Shown one piece after another: positions 35,621 through 45,364 of a stretch of 64,000 nucleotides of DNA. Source of the stretch: Alphaproteobacteria bacterium (GTDB lineage Bacteria > Pseudomonadota > Alphaproteobacteria > Rs-D84); contig JAFVOS010000003.1 in NCBI GenBank assembly GCA_017505705.1, positions 21,084-85,083 of the forward strand, given 5' to 3'. Both the position numbers and the translations under genes were made by a program. Position 1 is the first letter of the stretch. Each line of letters begins with the position of its first letter. The notes under the pieces are model-generated. The model was given only the letters and a program-made list of their open reading frames with translations, was not told the origin of the DNA and ran no database searches.

Positions 35621-35646
35621 ACACAGACAAGTCCCCTTGTCTGTGT
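35621..35646. repeat. Perfect 11-bp stem-loop in the rpmD-rplO gap
   Basis: ACACAGACAAG (35621-35631), loop TCCC, CTTGTCTGTGT (35636-35646). No T-run; not a standard terminator. Confidence 0.8.
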
Positions 35647-35662
35647 ACTCGGTTTAATTCTA

Positions 35663-35839
35663 TTAAGCAACAACTTCCACCAAATGAGAAACTTTTTCAA
35701 TCATGCCACGTACTGCTGCACAATCTTCCATTTCTTTGGTTTTGCCGATACGTCCCAGGCCCAACGCTTTTACAACTTTGACCTGTGCTTCTGGACGACC
35801 GATTGTACTTTTAACTTGTTTTACAACTATCTTAGCCAT
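35663..35839 (-). CDS. rpmD: Ribosomal protein L30
   Basis: 58 residues: MAKIVVKQVKSTIGRPEAQV, then KVVKALGLGRIGKTKEM, the standard bacterial L30 fold. It lies between rpsE and rplO, its usual place. The start codon follows TAGGAGTTTGAATT. Confidence 0.95.
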   Translation of the reverse strand: MAKIVVKQVKSTIGRPEAQVKVVKALGLGRIGKTKEMEDCAAVRGMIEKVSHLVEVVA

Positions 35840-35866
35840 AATTCAAACTCCTATCAATTGTCCAGA

Positions 35867-36424
35867 TTATTTTGCTTCTGCGTCAGTCGCTTCTAATTTT
35901 TTACCATCACGACCAGCAATGATTTCCGCAACTGTTTTACCACGACGTGCCGCCACAGTTTTTGGAGAATTCATTTTATCAAATGCCAAGAACGCTGCAC
36001 GAATCATGTTGTTTGGATTATTAGAACCCTGTGATTTAACAACAACGTCCTGAACGCCCAAGCATTCAAATACCGCACGCAACGCACCACCAGCAATGAT
36101 ACCAGTACCTGGAACAGCACTGCGTACAACCAATTTGCTAGCACCGTATTTTGCAGCACTGTCGTGATGCAATGTGCGACCTTCTTTCAGTGGAACACGA
36201 ATCATCTTTGCTTTTGCTGCCTTTGTTGCTTTCTGAACAGCGGCCTGAACTTCCAGTGCCTTACCCTTACCGAAACCAACACGACCAGCCTTGTCACCGA
36301 CCACAACCAGGGCCGAGAAAGACATATTACGTCCACCTTTTACTGTTTTTGATACGCGGTTGATAGAAACTAACTTATCTACCAAATTATCCGTCTGTAA
36401 TTTTTTATCATCAAAACGTGCCAT
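35867..36424 (-). CDS. rpsE: Ribosomal protein S5
   Basis: 185 residues. The N-terminal double-stranded RNA-binding region has [20 protein letters not shown] and the C-terminal half has [17 protein letters not shown] and [15 protein letters not shown]5 sits at the mRNA entry and takes part in decoding accuracy. SD GGAGTATATAA. Confidence 0.98.
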   Translation of the reverse strand: MARFDDKKLQTDNLVDKLVSINRVSKTVKGGRNMSFSALVVVGDKAGRVGFGKGKALEVQAAVQKATKAAKAKMIRVPLKEGRTLHHDSAAKYGASKLVVRSAVPGTGIIAGGALRAVFECLGVQDVVVKSQGSNNPNNMIRAAFLAFDKMNSPKTVAARRGKTVAEIIAGRDGKKLEATDAEAK

Positions 36425-36448
36425 TTATATACTCCGTTATTCCTGATA

Positions 36449-36805
36449 TTAGATTCTTACACCACCTGCGCGGATTGCTTCGCACAGTGCTTTTACACGA
36501 CCATGATAACGATAACCACCACGATCGAAATAGCAGTTGTCTGCAATATTAGCTGCAACGACACGTTCAGCCAATGCCTTACCGACCAGTTCTGCACCTG
36601 CAACATTCCAGCCCTTTCCTGCAAAGCCTTTTTCTTTAGACGATGCAGCACAGATTGTGTGACCTTTAACATCATCAATTGCTTGAACTTCGATATGACG
36701 TCCAGAACGGAAAACTGACAAACGAATCTTGCCAGGATTTTTTCTTTTCAACGCACTGCGATTTGCCAATGTACGTCTTTCTTCTGTAGATAAATGTTTC
36801 AACAT
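36449..36805 (-). CDS. rplR: Ribosomal protein L18
   Basis: 118 residues. LSVFRSGRHIEVQAIDD and DRGGYRYHGRVKALCEAIRA with the final GVRI identify L18, which binds 5S rRNA with L5. The ATG at 36805 follows AAAGGAAAAAGAAA; an in-frame TTG 21 bases upstream would use up the SD. Confidence 0.97.
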   Translation of the reverse strand: MLKHLSTEERRTLANRSALKRKNPGKIRLSVFRSGRHIEVQAIDDVKGHTICAASSKEKGFAGKGWNVAGAELVGKALAERVVAANIADNCYFDRGGYRYHGRVKALCEAIRAGGVRI

Positions 36806-36828
36806 TTTCTTTTTCCTTTTTTCCAATC

Positions 36829-36842
36829 CCCGTAACAGCGGG
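36829..36842. repeat. Stem-loop with shared CCGTAACAGCGG core, rplF-rplR gap
   Basis: CCCG / CGGG stem with loop TAACAG. The same 12-base core CCGTAACAGCGG with different outer arms stands at 38790-38809. Confidence 0.7.
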
Positions 36843-36855
36843 AATCAATTAACTA

Positions 36856-37407
36856 TTATTTCTTTTTACCTTCTTTACGACGGATTCTTTCGCCCTTATA
36901 GAAGATACCTTTTCCTTTATATGGATCTGCTTTACGAACCTTGTGGATTTTATCCGCAAATTGACCAACCAAGCATTTATCCATACCCATGACTGTAAAT
37001 TCTGTTGGTGTTTCACCCATAACAACTGTCAAACCTGCTGGGATATCCATGATAACATCATGAGAATAACCCGCAACCAAAACCAACTGATTGCCTTTAA
37101 CAGATGCTTTATAACCAACACCCTTCATGTACATAGGTTTTGCAAAACCTTCGGATACACCTTGAACAGCACTGCGAACATTACGTGTCATTGTTCCCCA
37201 CATTGCACGTGATGCTTTATCTTCTGCATCTTTTGGTGTAACAACAACCTGGCCTTCTTCGATAGCAATGTTAACCAAGTTTGCATTTTTTGTATCCAAG
37301 GCTAATTTCAATTCACCCTTTGGGCCTTTGACGACCACTGCGTTGTCCACAATTGCGACACTAACGCCATCTTTCAGTTTAACTGGATATTTTCCTGCAC
37401 GAGACAT
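36856..37407 (-). CDS. rplF: Ribosomal protein L6
   Basis: 183 residues with the two duplicated L6 domains. GPKGELKLAL marks the first, and the C-terminal DPYKGKGIFYKGERIRRKEG, the L6 hallmark near the GTPase centre, is intact. SD AAGGTGAGG. Confidence 0.98.
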   Translation of the reverse strand: MSRAGKYPVKLKDGVSVAIVDNAVVVKGPKGELKLALDTKNANLVNIAIEEGQVVVTPKDAEDKASRAMWGTMTRNVRSAVQGVSEGFAKPMYMKGVGYKASVKGNQLVLVAGYSHDVIMDIPAGLTVVMGETPTEFTVMGMDKCLVGQFADKIHKVRKADPYKGKGIFYKGERIRRKEGKKK

Positions 37408-37425
37408 AATTCAATCCTCACCTTA

Positions 37426-37824
37426 TTAGATAACCTTGCACAATACTTCGCCACCAACATTCATCAAGCGTGCCTTGTGATCTGTCATAACGCCATTTGG
37501 TGTAGAAACGATTGCAATACCCAAACCGTTCAAAACTTTTGGCATTTTTGCACTGCCTGAATAAACACGACGACCAGGCTTTGATACAACAGAAATTTCC
37601 TGGATTGCACCGTTGCCACCAACGTATTTCAATTCAATAACAATATTTGCACGATGTTCATCAATCTGTTCTTTACGGAAATCTGTGATGAAACCTTCTT
37701 CTTTCAATACAGACAAAACTGCTGCACGCAGATTGCTGTTTGGTACTGTGACGAATTCTTTACCTGCATTCTGACCATTACGAATACGGGTCACCATATC
37801 GCCAATTGGGTGTGATAATGACAT
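37426..37824 (-). CDS. rpsH: Ribosomal protein S8
   Basis: 132 residues. DMVTRIRNGQNAGKEFVTVP at the N-terminus and the final GIAIVSTPNGVMTDHKAR with EVLCKVI identify S8. In E. coli S8 represses the spc operon by binding the L5 leader region; whether that holds here is not visible. SD AAGGAG. Confidence 0.98.
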   Translation of the reverse strand: MSLSHPIGDMVTRIRNGQNAGKEFVTVPNSNLRAAVLSVLKEEGFITDFRKEQIDEHRANIVIELKYVGGNGAIQEISVVSKPGRRVYSGSAKMPKVLNGLGIAIVSTPNGVMTDHKARLMNVGGEVLCKVI

Positions 37825-37842
37825 CTTATACTCCTTGTATCT

Positions 37843-37856
37843 GTGGGCGCACCCAC
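37843..37856. repeat. Short stem-loop in the rpsN-rpsH gap
   Basis: GTGGG, loop CGCA, CCCAC. A second weak stem CCAACTG / CAGTTGG lies at about 37867-37889. Confidence 0.55.
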
Positions 37857-37901
37857 ATTACTTTAACCAACTGCATTGTCCACAGTTGGATTGTTCTTGT
37901 T

Positions 37902-38204
37902 TTACCAGCTGGATTTACGTACGCCTGGCAATTTGCCTTCGGACGCCAATGTACGCAGCTGTTGACGGCACAAACCGAACAAGCGGGAAAATCCACGTGA
38001 ACGACCTGTGACACTGCAACGATTACGCAGACGTGTTTTGTTTGCATTACGTGGCAACTTTGCCAACTTTTTCATTGCATCCATACGTTCATCTGGTGTT
38101 GCATTAACAGACATTTTTGCTTTAATCGCATCGTGCTTTTTTGCATACTGTGCGACCAGCTTTTCACGTCTTTTTTGTTTGTTTATCAACGCTAATTTAG
38201 CCAT
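37902..38204 (-). CDS. rpsN: Ribosomal protein S14, long non-zinc form
   Basis: 100 residues. [20 protein letters not shown] and the C-terminal [11 protein letters not shown] are S14 signatures. It is the long form without the CxxC zinc knuckle. It stands between rplE and rpsH as usual. SD AAAAAGGTAAAAAAAG. Confidence 0.97.
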   Translation of the reverse strand: MAKLALINKQKRREKLVAQYAKKHDAIKAKMSVNATPDERMDAMKKLAKLPRNANKTRLRNRCSVTGRSRGFSRLFGLCRQQLRTLASEGKLPGVRKSSW

Positions 38205-38221
38205 CTTTTTTTACCTTTTTA

Positions 38222-38767
38222 TTATTTCAAAACCAATGGCAAGCCGATTTTAGTCAGCAATGCACGTGCTTCTTCGTCTGTCTTCGCAGTTGTTGCAATT
38301 ACAACGTCCATACCGCGAATTGCATCAATCTTGTCAACAGAAATTTCTGGGAAAATCAAATGTTCTTTGATACCAAATGCATAATTACCACGACCATCAA
38401 ACTTAGATTTTGATAAACCACGAAAATCTTTTACACGTGGCAATGCAACTGTAATCAATTTATCCAAGAAATCATACATACGTTTCCCACGCAAAGTCAC
38501 CTTTGTACCAATGGCCTGACCTTCACGCAAACGATATGTTGCAATTGATTTTTTTGCACGTGTGATAACGGATTTCTGTGCTGCAATCGCTGTCAAATCA
38601 GCAACCGCACTGTCCAGTTTCTTTTTATCAGAAACTGCTTCGCCAACACCCATGTTTAATACGATTTTGGTCAGTTTTGGAACCGCCAATGCATTTGTGT
38701 ATCCGAATTCTTTAACCAATTCAGGCACAACATTTTTTTCATAAATTTCACGCAATCTGCTTTGCAT
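38222..38767 (-). CDS. rplE: Ribosomal protein L5
   Basis: 181 residues. [34 protein letters not shown] and [18 protein letters not shown] are the L5 landmarks. It binds 5S rRNA and contacts P-site tRNA. It is followed after 17 bases by rpsN. Confidence 0.98.
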   Translation of the reverse strand: MQSRLREIYEKNVVPELVKEFGYTNALAVPKLTKIVLNMGVGEAVSDKKKLDSAVADLTAIAAQKSVITRAKKSIATYRLREGQAIGTKVTLRGKRMYDFLDKLITVALPRVKDFRGLSKSKFDGRGNYAFGIKEHLIFPEISVDKIDAIRGMDVVIATTAKTDEEARALLTKIGLPLVLK

Positions 38768-38789
38768 TTTTTATTCCTTAATGTTTTCT

Positions 38790-38809
38790 GTTTCCGTAAC
38801 AGCGGAAAC
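38790..38809. repeat. Stem-loop with shared CCGTAACAGCGG core, rplX-rplE gap
   Basis: GTTTCCG (38790-38796) pairs with CGGAAAC (38803-38809), loop TAACAG. It shares its 12-base core with the hairpin at 36829; the outer arms differ but stay paired. Confidence 0.75.
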
Positions 38810-38816
38810 CATTGAT

Positions 38817-39119
38817 TTATATTTCAGCACCAGATTTTTTTGCAATGCGAACTTTTTTGCCTGCGTCCATCTTGTAGCCAACACGTGTTGCTTTTTTAGT
38901 TTTTGGATCAACCAAAGCAACGTTGGAAACATGAATAGGTGCTTCACGGTCAATGATATGACCTGCTTGTTCTTGTGTTGGTTTGATGTGCCATTTACGA
39001 CGATTGACACCTTCTACTACAACGCGGGATTCAACCGGACGTGCTTCCAGCACTTTGCCTTTGACGCCTTTATATTTTCCCGAAATAACTACGACTTCGT
39101 CGCCCTTTTTAATTTTCAT
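38817..39119 (-). CDS. rplX: Ribosomal protein L24
   Basis: 100 residues. The KOW motif [20 protein letters not shown] opens the protein, and [15 protein letters not shown] follows in the second half. L24 is an early 50S assembly initiator. It lies between rplN and rplE. The SD is GGAAGG. Confidence 0.97.
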   Translation of the reverse strand: MKIKKGDEVVVISGKYKGVKGKVLEARPVESRVVVEGVNRRKWHIKPTQEQAGHIIDREAPIHVSNVALVDPKTKKATRVGYKMDAGKKVRIAKKSGAEI

Positions 39120-39139
39120 TTTAGACCTTCCATCTGTTA

Positions 39140-39514
39140 TTAGATTACTTCTGGTGCCAAAGACACGATTTTCTGAACGTCATATTTACGACGCACTTCA
39201 CGCGCAATCGGTCCAAAGATACGTGTACCAATTGGTTCAAAATTGTTCTTATTAATCAAAACAACTGCATTATCATCAAAACGGATAATAGAACCGTCTG
39301 GACGTTTTACAGGGAATTTTGTACGAACGATAATCGCACGCTGTACTGTACCCTTTTGAACTTTACCACGTGGAATGGCTTCCTTAATTGCAACAACGAT
39401 TTTATCACCAACTGTTGCATAACGACGATGTGAACCACCCAAAACCTTAATGCACATTGCTTTACGTGCACCAGAATTGTCGGCCACTGTCATAACTGTT
39501 TCATTTTGAATCAT
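39140..39514 (-). CDS. rplN: Ribosomal protein L14
   Basis: 124 residues from [40 protein letters not shown] and the final [19 protein letters not shown] are diagnostic. The ATG at 39514 follows AAGGAAGTAGTAAA; the open frame extends upstream to a non-conserved start that would remove this SD. Confidence 0.98.
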   Translation of the reverse strand: MIQNETVMTVADNSGARKAMCIKVLGGSHRRYATVGDKIVVAIKEAIPRGKVQKGTVQRAIIVRTKFPVKRPDGSIIRFDDNAVVLINKNNFEPIGTRIFGPIAREVRRKYDVQKIVSLAPEVI

Positions 39515-39536
39515 TTTACTACTTCCTTGTCCTGCA

Positions 39537-39555
39537 AGCGGGGCACTCCCCCGCT
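39537..39555. repeat. GC-rich stem-loop in the rpsQ-rplN gap
   Basis: AGCGGGG (39537-39543), loop CACTC, CCCCGCT (39549-39555). The 108-base gap also holds a G/C-rich patch near 39580-39600. Confidence 0.75.
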
Positions 39556-39622
39556 GCTTTGTTATATGGTTCCGACTGCCCCCATCCATCCCATTGGGGC
39601 CTCAAAGAACCACCAGGTTTAC

Positions 39623-39889
39623 TTATTCAACATCAACCGCTTCGTCTTTGGATACACCAACGCGTCCTTTAACGACCCAAGCTTTTGTCTTGGAAATTGG
39701 ACGATGTTCTTCGATTGCGACAATTTCACCAACCTTATATTCGTTGTTTTCATCGTGCGCTTTATACTTTTTGTTCTGCTTAACGAACTTACCATACAGC
39801 GGATGACGGAAACGACGTTCCACCTCAACAACAACAGTCTTGTCGTTTGCTGTACTTGTTACTGTTCCTTGCAGTATACGTCTTGGCAT
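39623..39889 (-). CDS. rpsQ: Ribosomal protein S17
   Basis: 88 residues. [32 protein letters not shown] and [20 protein letters not shown] give the OB-fold S17 signature. It is separated from rplN by a 108-base gap and from rpmC by 162 bases in which nothing else was recognised. Confidence 0.97.
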   Translation of the reverse strand: MPRRILQGTVTSTANDKTVVVEVERRFRHPLYGKFVKQNKKYKAHDENNEYKVGEIVAIEEHRPISKTKAWVVKGRVGVSKDEAVDVE

Positions 39890-40051
39890 AACTTTGTCCT
39901 TACTATTTTTTCAATCCAGCCCAGATTTCTGCGACTTTTTGTATATTTTTTTGCCGCAAAAACCCTTGGACTAAATCCTTGTTTCATTAACTGAGTTCCG
40001 TATATGATAACTAATTTTTTAGAAATCTCAACAAAAATCAGCAATTAGTTA

Positions 40052-40240
40052 TTATTTTTTTGCAGCATTCAGCTTTGTCTTTACACGTGCAATTTCACGA
40101 CGGGTCTGACGCATAACATGTGTTTTTGGCATCTGACCTGCGGCCAACTGAAAGCGCTGATTCATTTGTTCTTTTTTCAAATCAACCAATTTGCTCTGCA
40201 GTGCTTCAGCTGTCAATGCTTCATTGTTTTTTTCTGCCAT
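40052..40240 (-). CDS. rpmC: Ribosomal protein L29
   Basis: 62 residues. Two helices with KLVDLKKEQMNQRFQLAAGQ and RQTRREIARVKTKL, the RFQxAxGQ core being typical of Alphaproteobacteria. L29 lies near the peptide exit and helps form the docking site for trigger factor and SRP. It is 21 bases downstream of rplP. Confidence 0.97.
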   Translation of the reverse strand: MAEKNNEALTAEALQSKLVDLKKEQMNQRFQLAAGQMPKTHVMRQTRREIARVKTKLNAAKK

Positions 40241-40261
40241 TTTATATTACCTTCGCGTTAA

Positions 40262-40675
40262 TTAGTTTGCTTTACGTTCAACGATTTTTGTTTTAACTGG
40301 CAATTTTGCAGCAGCCAAAGCAAATGCTTCATATGCTACTTCTGGTTTTACACCGTCCAGTTCAAACATAATACGACCTGGTTTAACACGGCAGATCCAG
40401 TATTCAACCGCACCTTTACCCTTACCCATACGAACTTCGGCTGGCTTAGAAGTAACAGGAACGTCTGGGAAAATACGAATCCACAGTTTACCCATACGTC
40501 TCATGTGACGTGTGATTGCGCGACGCGCTGCTTCAATTTGACGTGCTGTAACACGTTCTGGTGACATTGCCTTCAATCCAAAAGAACCGAATGCTAATTC
40601 ACTGCCACCTTTCGCAACACCGTGAATACGGCCCTTGTGCTGTTTGCGAAATTTTGTTTTATTTGGCATTAACAT
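40262..40675 (-). CDS. rplP: Ribosomal protein L16
   Basis: 137 residues. [40 protein letters not shown] and the [20 protein letters not shown] segment identify L16 near the A-site. The first ATG (40675) has AGGG at correct spacing; a second is six bases later. Confidence 0.98.
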   Translation of the reverse strand: MLMPNKTKFRKQHKGRIHGVAKGGSELAFGSFGLKAMSPERVTARQIEAARRAITRHMRRMGKLWIRIFPDVPVTSKPAEVRMGKGKGAVEYWICRVKPGRIMFELDGVKPEVAYEAFALAAAKLPVKTKIVERKAN

Positions 40676-40708
40676 GACTTAATCCCTTGTATTTATTATT
40701 TAACGTTA

Positions 40709-41410
40709 TTAGTGTTTTTTTCTTTCGCTGCTGCCGGCATATTCTGTTGGACGTGCCATTTCAGATGCCAACTTGTCTTTGTTAACAACGTCGCCAGTGT
40801 AAATCCAAACTTTTACACCGATAACACCATATGTTGTTTTTGCCTGAATTGACGCATAGTCAATATCTGCACGCAATGTATGCAGTGGAATACGACCTTC
40901 ACGAATTTGTTCGCTGCGGGCAATTTCTGCACCATTCAGTCGACCTGAGCACATAACCTTGATACCCTGGGCGCCTGCTTTCTGTGCGTTCTGAACTGCT
41001 TTTTTCATAGCACGTTTGAACGAAACGCGGCCTTCAATTTGCTGCGCAATGCTTTGGGCAACTAACTGCGCATTCAGGTCCGGACGACGAACTTCGTAGA
41101 TATTAACTACGACTTGGTCATTTTTAACCAATTTTTTGATATCGTTACGCAATGTTTCGATATCGGCGCCGTTCTTACCAATAATCATACCCGGACGCGA
41201 GGTATGGATTGTCACAACCACTTTCTTAGCAAAACGTTCAATAACAACTTTTGCCAATCCAGCTCTTTTTAACTTCTTTTCAATAAATTTGCGAATTTTA
41301 ATATCTTCAGCCAACAGATTTGCATAATCTTTTTTGCCTGCGATCCAACGAGAATCTGTAATCTTGTTGATAAATTCGCGCAATGAAATTGGTGATACTT
41401 TCTGTCCCAT
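40709..41410 (-). CDS. rpsC: Ribosomal protein S3
   Basis: 233 residues. [20 protein letters not shown], a KH domain with [15 protein letters not shown], and the C-terminal [20 protein letters not shown] with [13 protein letters not shown] are the S3 landmarks. It helps unwind mRNA at the entry tunnel. Confidence 0.98.
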   Translation of the reverse strand: MGQKVSPISLREFINKITDSRWIAGKKDYANLLAEDIKIRKFIEKKLKRAGLAKVVIERFAKKVVVTIHTSRPGMIIGKNGADIETLRNDIKKLVKNDQVVVNIYEVRRPDLNAQLVAQSIAQQIEGRVSFKRAMKKAVQNAQKAGAQGIKVMCSGRLNGAEIARSEQIREGRIPLHTLRADIDYASIQAKTTYGVIGVKVWIYTGDVVNKDKLASEMARPTEYAGSSERKKH

Positions 41411-41430
41411 TTCTTTTTTCCTTAAACTTT

Positions 41431-41492
41431 GTGAGGGCGTTCTTGAAGCATTTCTGCTTTATTCAGGAATTTTGTTCCATACCGCCCTTCAC
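41431..41492. repeat. Long stem-loop in the rplV-rpsC gap
   Basis: GTGAGGGCG (41431-41439) pairs with CGCCCTTCAC (41483-41492) with one bulge; a second partly paired stem (TTCTTGAA / TTCAGGAA) lies inside. Confidence 0.7.
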
Positions 41493-41502
41493 TATTCATT
41501 AC

Positions 41503-41904
41503 TTATTTTGCTTCTTTTTTTGTTGCTTTCTTAGATGGCGCTGCACCCGATTCTAAAACGATTGTCAAATTTGAAAATGGTTTCAAAATTGGACGTGCAC
41601 TGCCACGTGGTCCCGGCATAATGCGTTTCATTGTCAACGCCTTACCACACCAAATTTCTTTAACAAACAGTGTATCTGCTGCTAATTTTTTGTTGTGTTC
41701 TGCATTTGCAACGGCTGACAATAAAGTTTTCAAAACTTCGCCGGCAACACGCTTCTTTGAAAATTTCAAGACATCAACTGCACGATCAACTGGCAAACCA
41801 CGCACCATATCACAAACCAGATTCAGTTTCTGGTGGCTGATGCGGATCATTTTATTGAACGCACGAACTTGATTATCTTTGATTCCATATCTTGCTGTTG
41901 TCAT
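41503..41904 (-). CDS. rplV: Ribosomal protein L22
   Basis: 133 residues. MIRISHQKLNLVCDMVRGLP, SAVANAEHN and the exit-tunnel loop ending MKRIMPGPRGSARPI mark L22. The C-terminus adds a short Lys/Ala tail. The loop lines the tunnel where erythromycin-type drugs act. Confidence 0.98.
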   Translation of the reverse strand: MTTARYGIKDNQVRAFNKMIRISHQKLNLVCDMVRGLPVDRAVDVLKFSKKRVAGEVLKTLLSAVANAEHNKKLAADTLFVKEIWCGKALTMKRIMPGPRGSARPILKPFSNLTIVLESGAAPSKKATKKEAK

Positions 41905-41931
41905 AACTGTTACCTTTTGATATCAGAATTA

Positions 41932-42216
41932 TTATTTCTTACCAGCTGCGGCCTTTTTATTTGCAGCATGGCCTTTGAATGTACGTGTTGGTGCAAATTC
42001 ACCCAGCTTGTGACCAATCATATCTTCTACGATTGACACAGGAATAAATTTATTACCATTGTGAACTTCAAATGTTAATCCTACCATAGGTGGCACGATT
42101 GTGCTACCACGAGACCAAGTTTTAATTGGCTTATGGTCGTTTTTTTCGTTCGCCGCTGCTGTTTTCTTCAAAACAGAAGGATGAACATAAGGCCCTTTCC
42201 AAACTGAACGAGACAT
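41932..42216 (-). CDS. rpsS: Ribosomal protein S19
   Basis: 94 residues. [38 protein letters not shown] and [17 protein letters not shown] identify S19 in the 30S head. Two ATGs are adjacent; the second (42216) is better spaced from GGAG. Confidence 0.97.
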   Translation of the reverse strand: MSRSVWKGPYVHPSVLKKTAAANEKNDHKPIKTWSRGSTIVPPMVGLTFEVHNGNKFIPVSIVEDMIGHKLGEFAPTRTFKGHAANKKAAAGKK

Positions 42217-42235
42217 CATTTACTCCGTTTTTCTA

Positions 42236-43069
42236 TTATTTTTTCTTTGCCAAATGTCTGCTGCGGATAATCATCTTAGCAGTACGTTTATTGCTACGGG
42301 TACGATATCCCTTGGCTGGAATACCTGTACGTGATACCGGTTCGTGGCCCTTAGAATGACCATTACCACCACCCATTGGGTGATCAACTGGGTTCATCGC
42401 CATACCACGTACGGATGGGCGGATACCCAACCAGCGTGCACGACCAGCTTTACCCAAGTTGACATTACGTTGGTCAGGATTAGAAACACTGCCAACAGTT
42501 GCCAAACAATCGGAATGAACTTTACGCAACTCACCGCTGTTCATTTTAATCTGTGCATAAACACCGTCTTTACCCATCAACTGAGCATAGCAACCTGCAC
42601 TGCGAGCCAACTGACCACCAGCACCTGGTTTCAATTCAACGTTATGTACGATTGTACCGATTGGCATATTTTTCAATGGCATTGCGTTACCTGGTTTAAT
42701 GTCTTCACGTTCACCAGAAATAACAACATCACCAGCCTTTAAATCACGTGGTGCCAAAATATAAGAACGCATACCGTCTGTATATTCAATCAATGCAATA
42801 AATGCAGTACGGTTTGGATCGTATTCCAAACGAACAACAGTCGCTGGAACACCTGTTTTCTTACGTTTAAAGTCAATTAAACGATACTTACGCTTATGAC
42901 CACCACCTTGGTGCATAACGGTCACATGACCGAAATTATTACGTCCACCTTTGGACTTCAAACCAACTGTCAATGCCTTTTCTGGCGCACCAGTATACAA
43001 TTCACTGCGGTCAACCTGGGTCAGACCACGTGTTCCTGGTGTTGTTGGCTTATAATGCTTTAATGCCAT
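42236..43069 (-). CDS. rplB: Ribosomal protein L2
   Basis: 277 residues. Landmarks are [39 protein letters not shown] and the peptidyl-transferase-proximal [20 protein letters not shown] with its conserved His. It is required for subunit association and peptide-bond formation. Confidence 0.98.
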   Translation of the reverse strand: MALKHYKPTTPGTRGLTQVDRSELYTGAPEKALTVGLKSKGGRNNFGHVTVMHQGGGHKRKYRLIDFKRKKTGVPATVVRLEYDPNRTAFIALIEYTDGMRSYILAPRDLKAGDVVISGEREDIKPGNAMPLKNMPIGTIVHNVELKPGAGGQLARSAGCYAQLMGKDGVYAQIKMNSGELRKVHSDCLATVGSVSNPDQRNVNLGKAGRARWLGIRPSVRGMAMNPVDHPMGGGNGHSKGHEPVSRTGIPAKGYRTRSNKRTAKMIIRSRHLAKKK

Positions 43070-43091
43070 TTTATTTTCCTTACTTGTTTAT

Positions 43092-43135
43092 GCCTTGGCA
43101 ATAACACCCTTCTATTTCGGGTTCTCTGCCAAGGC
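43092..43135. repeat. 9-bp stem-loop in the rplW-rplB gap
   Basis: GCCTTGGCA (43092-43100) pairs perfectly with TGCCAAGGC (43127-43135); ACCC / GGGT pair inside. No T-run follows. Confidence 0.78.
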
Positions 43136-43147
43136 TGTTTATTTTAC

Positions 43148-43483
43148 TTATTGTGCGTTTTCCACCAGATCCAAATTCGCATCTGCTGGCAGGGACACAT
43201 ATGCTTTTTTAACTGTGCGCTGTGTACCTGTGCTGCGACCACGGAATGTTTTTACCTTGCCTTTGGTCACTACAATATTAACCTTAACAGGTTTAACACC
43301 ATAGATTGCCTGAATTGCACGTGCAACATCTTCTTTGGTTGCTTGCACAGCAACTTCGAACACAACACCATTGCTTTCAGACAATTTTGCAGCCTTTTCC
43401 GAGATAATCGGACGACGCAGTATATCATAAATACCGGCGGTCGCAACGATTTTTTTCTCTGTACTTACTTTTTTTTCTGCCAT
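43148..43483 (-). CDS. rplW: Ribosomal protein L23
   Basis: 111 residues. YDILRRPIISEKAAKLSESN, IQAIYGVKPVKVNIVVTKGK and FRGRSTGTQRTVKKAYVSL are L23 features. It forms the docking site for trigger factor and SRP at the exit port. A short Lys-rich N-terminal extension precedes the domain. Confidence 0.97.
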   Translation of the reverse strand: MAEKKVSTEKKIVATAGIYDILRRPIISEKAAKLSESNGVVFEVAVQATKEDVARAIQAIYGVKPVKVNIVVTKGKVKTFRGRSTGTQRTVKKAYVSLPADANLDLVENAQ

Positions 43484-43520
43484 TTCATAGACCTTTTATT
43501 TATCTGTTGCCTTATTGCCA

Positions 43521-44141
43521 TTACGCCAAACGGGCTTCAATTGCTTTGACTGCATCTGCTGTCAGAACCAATTTTTCATGTTTCAGAATATCCAAAACAT
43601 TCAAGCCGATTGTTGGCAAAACGTCGATATTTGCAATATTTGCTGCAGATTTCTTGAAGTTTTCATCCAATTGTTCTGCCCCAACAAACAAAGCTGATAC
43701 AATTTCCAAATTCTTCAATTGTTTTGCAAAAGCATTTGTTTTTGCAGCCTGCAGTTTTTCAGAATCGATAATTACCAAAGAACCATCTTTTACCTTAGAA
43801 GACAAAGCCATCTTCAAGCCCAAAGAACGAATTTTCTTTGGCAGGTCGATTGAATGATCACGAACAACTGGTCCATGAACAACACCACCGCCACGCATGT
43901 GAACATTATATCTTTCACCTTGACGTGCATTACCTGTCTTTTTCTGTTTAAATGCTTTTTTACCACTGCCCTGAACATCGGACACTGTTTTTACAGCATG
44001 TGTACCCGCACGTTGTTTTGCACGCTGCCAAGTAACAACACGATGCAAAATATCCGCGCGTGGATCCAAACCAAAGATGCCGTCAGCCAATTCAGCCTTA
44101 CCAACAACTTTGCCATCAAAATTAATAATATCTAATTGCAT
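43521..44141 (-). CDS. rplD: Ribosomal protein L4
   Basis: 206 residues. The tunnel loop RAGTHAVKTVSDVQGSGKKA with QKKTGNARQG, followed by HGPVVRDHSIDLPKKIRSLG, identifies L4. In E. coli L4 also represses the S10 operon through the rpsJ leader; no equivalent leader was recognised here. Confidence 0.98.
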   Translation of the reverse strand: MQLDIINFDGKVVGKAELADGIFGLDPRADILHRVVTWQRAKQRAGTHAVKTVSDVQGSGKKAFKQKKTGNARQGERYNVHMRGGGVVHGPVVRDHSIDLPKKIRSLGLKMALSSKVKDGSLVIIDSEKLQAAKTNAFAKQLKNLEIVSALFVGAEQLDENFKKSAANIANIDVLPTIGLNVLDILKHEKLVLTADAVKAIEARLA

Positions 44142-44178
44142 TTTTCTACCTCACTTATTTCTGTCGCTTTCTTATTTA

Positions 44179-44904
44179 TTATTCCGCAACAGTTTCTGTT
44201 TCGGTTGTTTCTGTTACTTGTTCTGTTTCATTGCTTACAACAACTGTCGGAACTGGTAAATCTTTGTGTTCTTTTTTTACTGCATCGGTGACCAATACAA
44301 ATGTGCCATTGGAACCAGGAACTGCGCCTTCAACAAAGATCAAGTTTTCTGATGCATCAACACCAAAAACCTTCAAATTCTGAACAGTAACTGTTTCATT
44401 ACCCATTTGCCCAGGCATCTTTTTACCTTTCAAAACACGACCTGGCCATTCACGCATACCGGTTGAACCGATTGAACGATGTGCTTTCAATACACCGTGG
44501 GTTGCTTCCTTACCGCCAAAATTATGACGTTTCATTGCACCCTGAAAGCCCTTACCTTTACTTGTTGCTTGAACATCAACAAACTGTCCTGCAACGAAAT
44601 GAGACGCTGACAACTGTGTCCCCGCTGGGATAACGCATTCATCAGTTACGCGGAATTCAACCACCTTGCGATATGGTTTTACCCCTGCTTTTTCAGCTGC
44701 CGCCAACTGTGGCTTTGCAACATGTTTTGCCTTGGCTTCGCGCATACCCAAGATATTTGCGATATAGCCGTTTTTTTCCTGCGTGCGATTTCCAATGACT
44801 GCGCAGTCACCAACCGACAAAACGGTCACTGGGTGTGCAACGCCGCCATCATCATACAGACGCGTCATTCCAATTTTTGTTGTAATTAATCCGCTACGTT
44901 TCAT
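44179..44904 (-). CDS. rplC: Ribosomal protein L3
   Basis: 241 residues. GLITTKIGMTRLYDDGGVAH, SKGKGFQGAMKRHNFGG and MPGQMGNETVTVQNL are L3 motifs. It carries a C-terminal tail of about 25 residues rich in Thr, Glu and Val, as is common in Alphaproteobacteria. Confidence 0.98.
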   Translation of the reverse strand: MKRSGLITTKIGMTRLYDDGGVAHPVTVLSVGDCAVIGNRTQEKNGYIANILGMREAKAKHVAKPQLAAAEKAGVKPYRKVVEFRVTDECVIPAGTQLSASHFVAGQFVDVQATSKGKGFQGAMKRHNFGGKEATHGVLKAHRSIGSTGMREWPGRVLKGKKMPGQMGNETVTVQNLKVFGVDASENLIFVEGAVPGSNGTFVLVTDAVKKEHKDLPVPTVVVSNETEQVTETTETETVAE

Positions 44905-44923
44905 TTTTTATGCCTTTATTTAT

Positions 44924-44969
44924 GTCAGTTGGTTGGCACAGGTCAGAATAATCCCGCACCAACGCTGAC
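44924..44969. repeat. Stem-loop in the rpsJ-rplC gap
   Basis: GTCAG (44924-44928) pairs with CTGAC (44965-44969), GTTGG (44932-44936) with CCAAC (44959-44963). No T-run follows. Confidence 0.65.
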
Positions 44970-44978
44970 GGTTTTATT

Positions 44979-45290
44979 TTACAATTTAATTTTTACATCA
45001 ACACCAGACGCCAAATCCAACTTCATCAAGGCATCTACTGTCTGAGGGGTTGGATTAACGATATCTACAACCGCTTTATGATTGCGGATTTCGAACTGTT
45101 CACGTGATTTTTTATCAACGTGTGGTGAACGGTTAACCGTAAACTTTTGAACCAATGTCGGCAAGCGAACTGGTCCTACGACTTCTGCGCCTGTGCGCTT
45201 AGCCGTTTTTACAATTTCTTCTACGGATTCCATCAAGATACGGTGATCAAACGCCGTCAACTTGATACGAATTTTTGATGTTGGTACCAT
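44979..45290 (-). CDS. rpsJ: Ribosomal protein S10
   Basis: 103 residues. [40 protein letters not shown] and [17 protein letters not shown] identify S10 (NusE), which also serves in NusG/NusB antitermination. It lies 74 bases after tuf. Confidence 0.98.
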   Translation of the reverse strand: MVPTSKIRIKLTAFDHRILMESVEEIVKTAKRTGAEVVGPVRLPTLVQKFTVNRSPHVDKKSREQFEIRNHKAVVDIVNPTPQTVDALMKLDLASGVDVKIKL

Positions 45291-45310
45291 TGTTGTTTCC
45301 TTATTTTAAT

Positions 45311-45354
45311 TGGGCCGGTAATCACTGACGCTTTTAATTCAGTTACACCGACCC
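45311..45354. repeat. Stem-loop in the tuf-rpsJ gap
   Basis: TGGG-C-CGGT (45311-45319) pairs with ACCG-A-CCCA (45347-45354 region) and ACTGA with TCAGT inside. No T-run follows. Confidence 0.68.
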
Positions 45355-45364
45355 ACGATTTTCA

